This document shows, one piece after another, positions 15,075 to 17,373 of a DNA stretch of 17,373 bases. The stretch comes from an uncultured Ruminococcus sp. GTDB lineage: Bacteria > Bacillota > Clostridia > Oscillospirales > Ruminococcaceae. Location of the stretch: contig CAMWKY010000011.1 in the NCBI GenBank assembly GCA_947174965.1, forward strand, positions 1 to 17,373, written 5' to 3'. Within the stretch, counting starts at the first letter, position 1; the number at the start of each line of letters is the position of its first letter. The translations under genes and the position numbers were made by a program. The notes under the pieces are model-generated. The model worked only from the letters and a program-made list of their open reading frames with translations. It did no database searches and was not told the origin of the DNA.

Positions 15075-15758
15075 CTATCTGTATCTTTTGTCTGTATTTT
15101 CAATCATTTCATAAAGGCAGTCCATAGCATCTCCGAGACTTCCGAGCCTGTCAATAAGTCCGATATTGACCGCTTTTTCACCATCAACAACAGAGCCGAC
15201 ATCAAGCACAAGTTCATTTGTATTCATCATAAGAGTGCGGAACTCATCTTCTTTTACGTTGCTGTTTACTGTAACAAAACTTACAATTCTATCCTGCATC
15301 TTGTCAAAATATGAAAGTGTCTGCGGTACTCCTAATACTGTTCCATTCATGCGTACAGGGTGAATTGTCATTGATGCAGACGGCACTATAAATGACATTT
15401 TCGCACTGACCGCAAGCGGTACACCGATAGAATGACCGCCACCGACAACAAGCGATACTGTCGGAGTTTTCATGCCTGATATAAGTTCAGCTATTGCAAG
15501 TCCTGCTTCAACATCTCCGCCGACTGTATTGAGGATAATTATAAGACCCTCAACGCTTCTGTCCTGTTCAATTGCAACAAGTGCGGGGATAATATGCTCA
15601 TATTTTGTAGTTTTATTCTGCTCATTAAGCACATAATGCCCCTCAATCTGCCCGATAATAGTAAGACAGTGTATTAGATGCTTTGTATTATGCACATCAA
15701 CCTGTGCTTCACTCTCTGCAACATTTATTTCTTCCTGATTCTTTTCCTTATTATCCAC
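15075..15758 (-). CDS. tepA: TepA-like ClpP-family serine protease
   Basis: A ClpP/crotonase-fold peptidase resembling TepA (YmfB) of Bacillus, which also lies beside spoIIIE and has been linked to protein export. No signal peptide is visible, so it is probably cytosolic. Numbering from the GTG at 15758 (227 aa): [18 protein letters not shown] (72-89) is the ClpP-type substrate-strand region, [10 protein letters not shown] (107-116) holds the nucleophile S110, and TIHPVR (131-136) holds H133. The acid residue cannot be placed with confidence; ClpP's R-D-x-F-M-S segment is replaced by LDVGSVVDG. Start choice: AGGAG (15773-15769) is 10 nt from this GTG but only 1 nt from the GTG at 15767, so the shorter form is preferred. 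First gene of the long operon, with a strong promoter upstream. Confidence 0.87.
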   Translation of the reverse strand: MDNKEKNQEEINVAESEAQVDVHNTKHLIHCLTIIGQIEGHYVLNEQNKTTKYEHIIPALVAIEQDRSVEGLIIILNTVGGDVEAGLAIAELISGMKTPTVSLVVGGGHSIGVPLAVSAKMSFIVPSASMTIHPVRMNGTVLGVPQTLSYFDKMQDRIVSFVTVNSNVKEDEFRTLMMNTNELVLDVGSVVDGEKAVNIGLIDRLGSLGDAMDCLYEMIENTDKRYR

Positions 15759-15825
15759 AATATACACACTCCTGAATTTATTTTCAGTTTATTATGCCCT
15801 TTTCAGAAGTGAATATACATTTATA

Positions 15826-15854
15826 ATTATATAATATTCTGCTCATAAAGTCAA
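15826..15854 (-). promoter_or_regulatory. Sigma-A promoter of the tepA-ftsK-...-ispH operon
   Basis: The minus strand reads TTGACT (15854-15849), a 17-bp spacer, then TATAAT (15831-15826). Start of transcription would be near 15819, giving a leader of about 60 nt before GTG 15758. It is the only strong promoter seen for the twelve-gene minus-strand block. Confidence 0.82.
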
Positions 15855-15860
15855 GAGAAA

Positions 15861-15938
15861 ATCAAAATGCTTTTTGATATAAAAAATAATAGCAAGTGGC
15901 AGACAATCTGCATATTATAATATATGCCGAAAAGCATA
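15861..15938. promoter_or_regulatory. Dyad-rich region upstream of the DUF3343-desulfurase pair
   Basis: Three perfect small inverted repeats follow one another: ATCAAAA-TGCT-TTTTGAT (15861-15878), GCAGA-CAA-TCTGC (15899-15911) and TATGC-CGAAAA-GCATA (15923-15938). A TATAAT box at 15916-15921 lies among them but has no good -35. Another plus-strand candidate is TTTTCA (15800-15805), 16 bp, TATAAT (15822-15827), which would place all three dyads in the transcript leader. No known riboswitch was recognised. The rest of the 216-bp gap between the divergent genes holds the tepA promoter and little else. Confidence 0.4.
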
Positions 15939-15974
15939 AACACAAAATCCCCGATAAAAAGGAGGGATATAACT

Positions 15975-16178
15975 ATGACTGAATATACTGCTGAAATGCC
16001 CTCATACACTTATGCTATGAAAGCCGAAAAACTTCTCAAAGCAAGAGGGATTCGCTGTGAAATAAAAAGACGTGAGGAGGGCTGTGGATATAACATTTGT
16101 CTCTACAATAAAACTTCATTTGAAATATTGAGAAAAAACGGTATTCCGTTCAAATTAAAGGAAACGGAGGAAAGCTGA
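15975..16178 (+). CDS. DUF3343 putative Se/S carrier-like protein
   Basis: A 67-residue cytosolic protein of the DUF3343 family, described as a putative selenium/sulfur carrier because it resembles, and sits beside, sulfur-handling proteins; no reaction is proven. I start at ATG 15975 because GGAGGG lies about 8 nt upstream; the frame is open from 15924 but that start has no ribosome site. The pattern is an N-terminal PSYTYAMKAEKLLKARGI helix, a first cysteine in IRCEIKRR (C28) and a Cys pair in GCGYNICLY (C38, C43), followed by a short C-terminal strand and acidic tail. The stop and the next ATG overlap (TGATG), so it is translationally coupled to the desulfurase-like enzyme. A carrier that receives persulfide or selenium from that enzyme is the obvious hypothesis. 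Confidence 0.85.
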   Translation: MTEYTAEMPSYTYAMKAEKLLKARGIRCEIKRREEGCGYNICLYNKTSFEILRKNGIPFKLKETEES

Positions 16179-17311
16179 TGATTATAAATTTTGACAATTC
16201 CGCTACTACTTTTCCAAAGCCTCTATCTGTTAAAAAGGCTGTTATATCAGCCATGGAAAAATATGGAAGTTCTGGCAGAGGAGGTCATTATATAGCCTCT
16301 GAAACATCAAAAGCTGTTTTCTCTGCACGTGAAACTGTAGCCGATTTTTTCGATGCCAGACCCGAAAACGTCGTTTTCACATTAAACTGCACTCATGCTC
16401 TTAATTTTGCCATACAAGGTATAATGAAAAACGGCGGTCATATGATAATAAGCGGAATGGAGCATAATTCATCTGCACGACCTGCCACAAAACTTGCTAA
16501 TGACAAAAAAATCTCTCTTTCTATTGCGCAGGTATATCCTGAAGACGAAAGAACTATTGAAAGTTTCAGAAATCTGATAAGAAGCGACACAAAAGCAATT
16601 GTATGCACGATTGCAAGCAACGTTACAGGACAGATTCTGCCTTATCATGAAATAGCTGAACTATGCAGAAAAAATGACATCTGCTTTATTGCAGACGGCG
16701 CACAGGCTTGCGGAATACTTGATATAAAAATGAGTGATGGCATAAATATTCTATGCACGGCAGGTCACAAAGGACTATACGGCATAACAGGAACAGGACT
16801 GCTTATTTCGGACGAAAAATATAAAATAAATCCTATAATTCAAGGTGGAACGGGAAATCTGTCACAAAGTCTTATTCAGCCTGATTTACTGCCTGAAAGT
16901 CTTGAAAGCGGAACGGTCGGAGTTATCGGCATAATTTCTGTCAAGTCAGGCATAGAATTTGTAAGAGGTATGGGAATTGACAGGATTTTTCGGCATGAGG
17001 AAAAAATCTGCCGAAAATTTATATCTGAACTGAAAAAAAATAAAGATGTGACAATTTACAGAAGTCCTACTGCTGAATATGTTCCGATTGTATCTTTCAA
17101 TATAGACGGTATAAAGTCGGAAACCGTTGCACAGATTCTTGCAAAAAAAGGCTACTGTCTCCGTGCAGGATTTCACTGCTCGGCTCTTGCACATTCACAG
17201 CTTGGCACAAGCACGGGAACTGTACGTTTTTCGCCGTCCATTTTCAGCCGTGAAGCTGATGCAATACGTCTTGGAAATGAAATTAACCGCATAAATAAAA
17301 ATAAATTGTGA
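16178..17311 (+). CDS. Cysteine desulfurase family PLP enzyme (class V aminotransferase fold)
   Basis: A 377-residue pyridoxal-phosphate enzyme of the cysteine desulfurase/selenocysteine lyase type (the TIGR01977-like group), which would take sulfur from cysteine or selenium from selenocysteine. It starts INFDNSATTFPKP (3-15), has the substrate region GRGGHYIASE (33-42) and the PLP-binding GMEHNSSARP (93-102). D173 (ADGAQACG) contacts the ring, K198 in TAGHKGLYG forms the Schiff base, and C334 in RAGFHCSALAH is the candidate persulfide cysteine. QGGTGNLS (222-229) and ESGTVGVIGI (243-252) also fit. Length is somewhat short of IscS/SufS. No IscU or Suf partner is beside it; the partner in the window is DUF3343. 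GGAGGAAAG precedes the ATG, which overlaps the previous stop. No hairpin terminator is seen after it. Confidence 0.92.
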   Translation: MIINFDNSATTFPKPLSVKKAVISAMEKYGSSGRGGHYIASETSKAVFSARETVADFFDARPENVVFTLNCTHALNFAIQGIMKNGGHMIISGMEHNSSARPATKLANDKKISLSIAQVYPEDERTIESFRNLIRSDTKAIVCTIASNVTGQILPYHEIAELCRKNDICFIADGAQACGILDIKMSDGINILCTAGHKGLYGITGTGLLISDEKYKINPIIQGGTGNLSQSLIQPDLLPESLESGTVGVIGIISVKSGIEFVRGMGIDRIFRHEEKICRKFISELKKNKDVTIYRSPTAEYVPIVSFNIDGIKSETVAQILAKKGYCLRAGFHCSALAHSQLGTSTGTVRFSPSIFSREADAIRLGNEINRINKNKL

Positions 17312-17342
17312 TAATTTTGCAAAAATAAGAAAAAAACTATAC

Positions 17343-17361
17343 CCTCAACCTAAAGTAGAGG
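17343..17361. promoter_or_regulatory. 19-bp dyad resembling a MerR-family operator
   Basis: CCTCAAC-CTAAA-GTAGAGG has 7-bp arms with one mismatch around a 5-bp centre. MerR-type operators are commonly dyads of about this length inside a long promoter spacer. A TATAGT-like box flanks it on the minus strand. The window ends 12 bases later, so the gene it would serve is not visible. Confidence 0.3.
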
Positions 17362-17373
17362 AGAATTGTTGAA

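Noticed and set aside
15924..15974. Longer N-terminus for the DUF3343 protein
   Set aside because: The first 17 codons run through a dyad and the GGAGG ribosome site. The ATG at 15975 has correct spacing.
17312..17342. Possible terminator after the desulfurase gene
   Set aside because: Only a very short ATTTTGCAAAAAT dyad and an A-rich run are present. There is no GC stem and no T tail on the plus strand.

Overview
The window looks like a piece of a low-GC, cellulolytic Gram-positive genome, most likely a Ruminococcus-type member of the Oscillospiraceae (class Clostridia). The main grounds are a secreted GH9 cellulase carrying a type I dockerin (a cellulosome component), an IspH-ribosomal-S1 fusion typical of Clostridia, strong AGGAGG-type Shine-Dalgarno sites, and the cmk-plsC-ispH/S1 gene order. 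Genus is an inference; no rRNA is present. No tRNA, rRNA, CRISPR array, insertion sequence or phage gene was seen.

Layout. (1) Positions 1-2293, minus strand: a GH9-CBM3c-dockerin cellulase whose last residues run off the left edge, with its own near-consensus sigma-A promoter whose -35 box overlaps the stop codon of the gene upstream. (2) 2367-3101, minus: an anchored extracellular protein of unknown function with two copies of a small beta-rich repeat. (3) 3113-3151: a rho-independent terminator that closes a long minus-strand operon. (4) 3166-15758, minus: twelve genes packed with overlaps or gaps of 23 bp or less. In transcription order they are: a TepA/ClpP-like protease, the DNA translocase FtsK/SpoIIIE, two tandem DUF1963 (YwqG-like) paralogues, a YgiQ radical SAM protein, a membrane-anchored ComEC-like metallo-beta-lactamase-fold protein, DUF3006, an HI0933-family flavoprotein, a CmpB-like membrane protein, cytidylate kinase, PlsC acyltransferase, and IspH fused to four S1 domains. 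One strong promoter (TTGACT-17-TATAAT) lies before the first gene. (5) 15759-15974: a divergent intergenic region rich in small dyads. (6) 15975-17311, plus: a small DUF3343 (Se/S-carrier-like) protein translationally coupled to a class V aminotransferase-fold cysteine desulfurase/selenocysteine lyase-like enzyme. (7) 17312-17373: the right edge, with a 19-bp MerR-operator-like dyad.

How the parts fit. The long operon is mostly housekeeping: chromosome translocation, CMP/dCMP phosphorylation, phosphatidic acid synthesis, isoprenoid synthesis and an S1 RNA-binding protein, with several genes of poorly known function carried between. The neighbouring cellulase belongs to extracellular plant cell-wall breakdown. 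The divergent pair probably handles sulfur or selenium. I found no clear undescribed multi-gene system. The best candidates for a second look are the asymmetrically diverged DUF1963 pair inside the operon, the DUF3343-desulfurase pair with its dyad-rich upstream region, the two-repeat surface protein sitting just behind a terminator, and the anchored MBL-DUF3006 pair.
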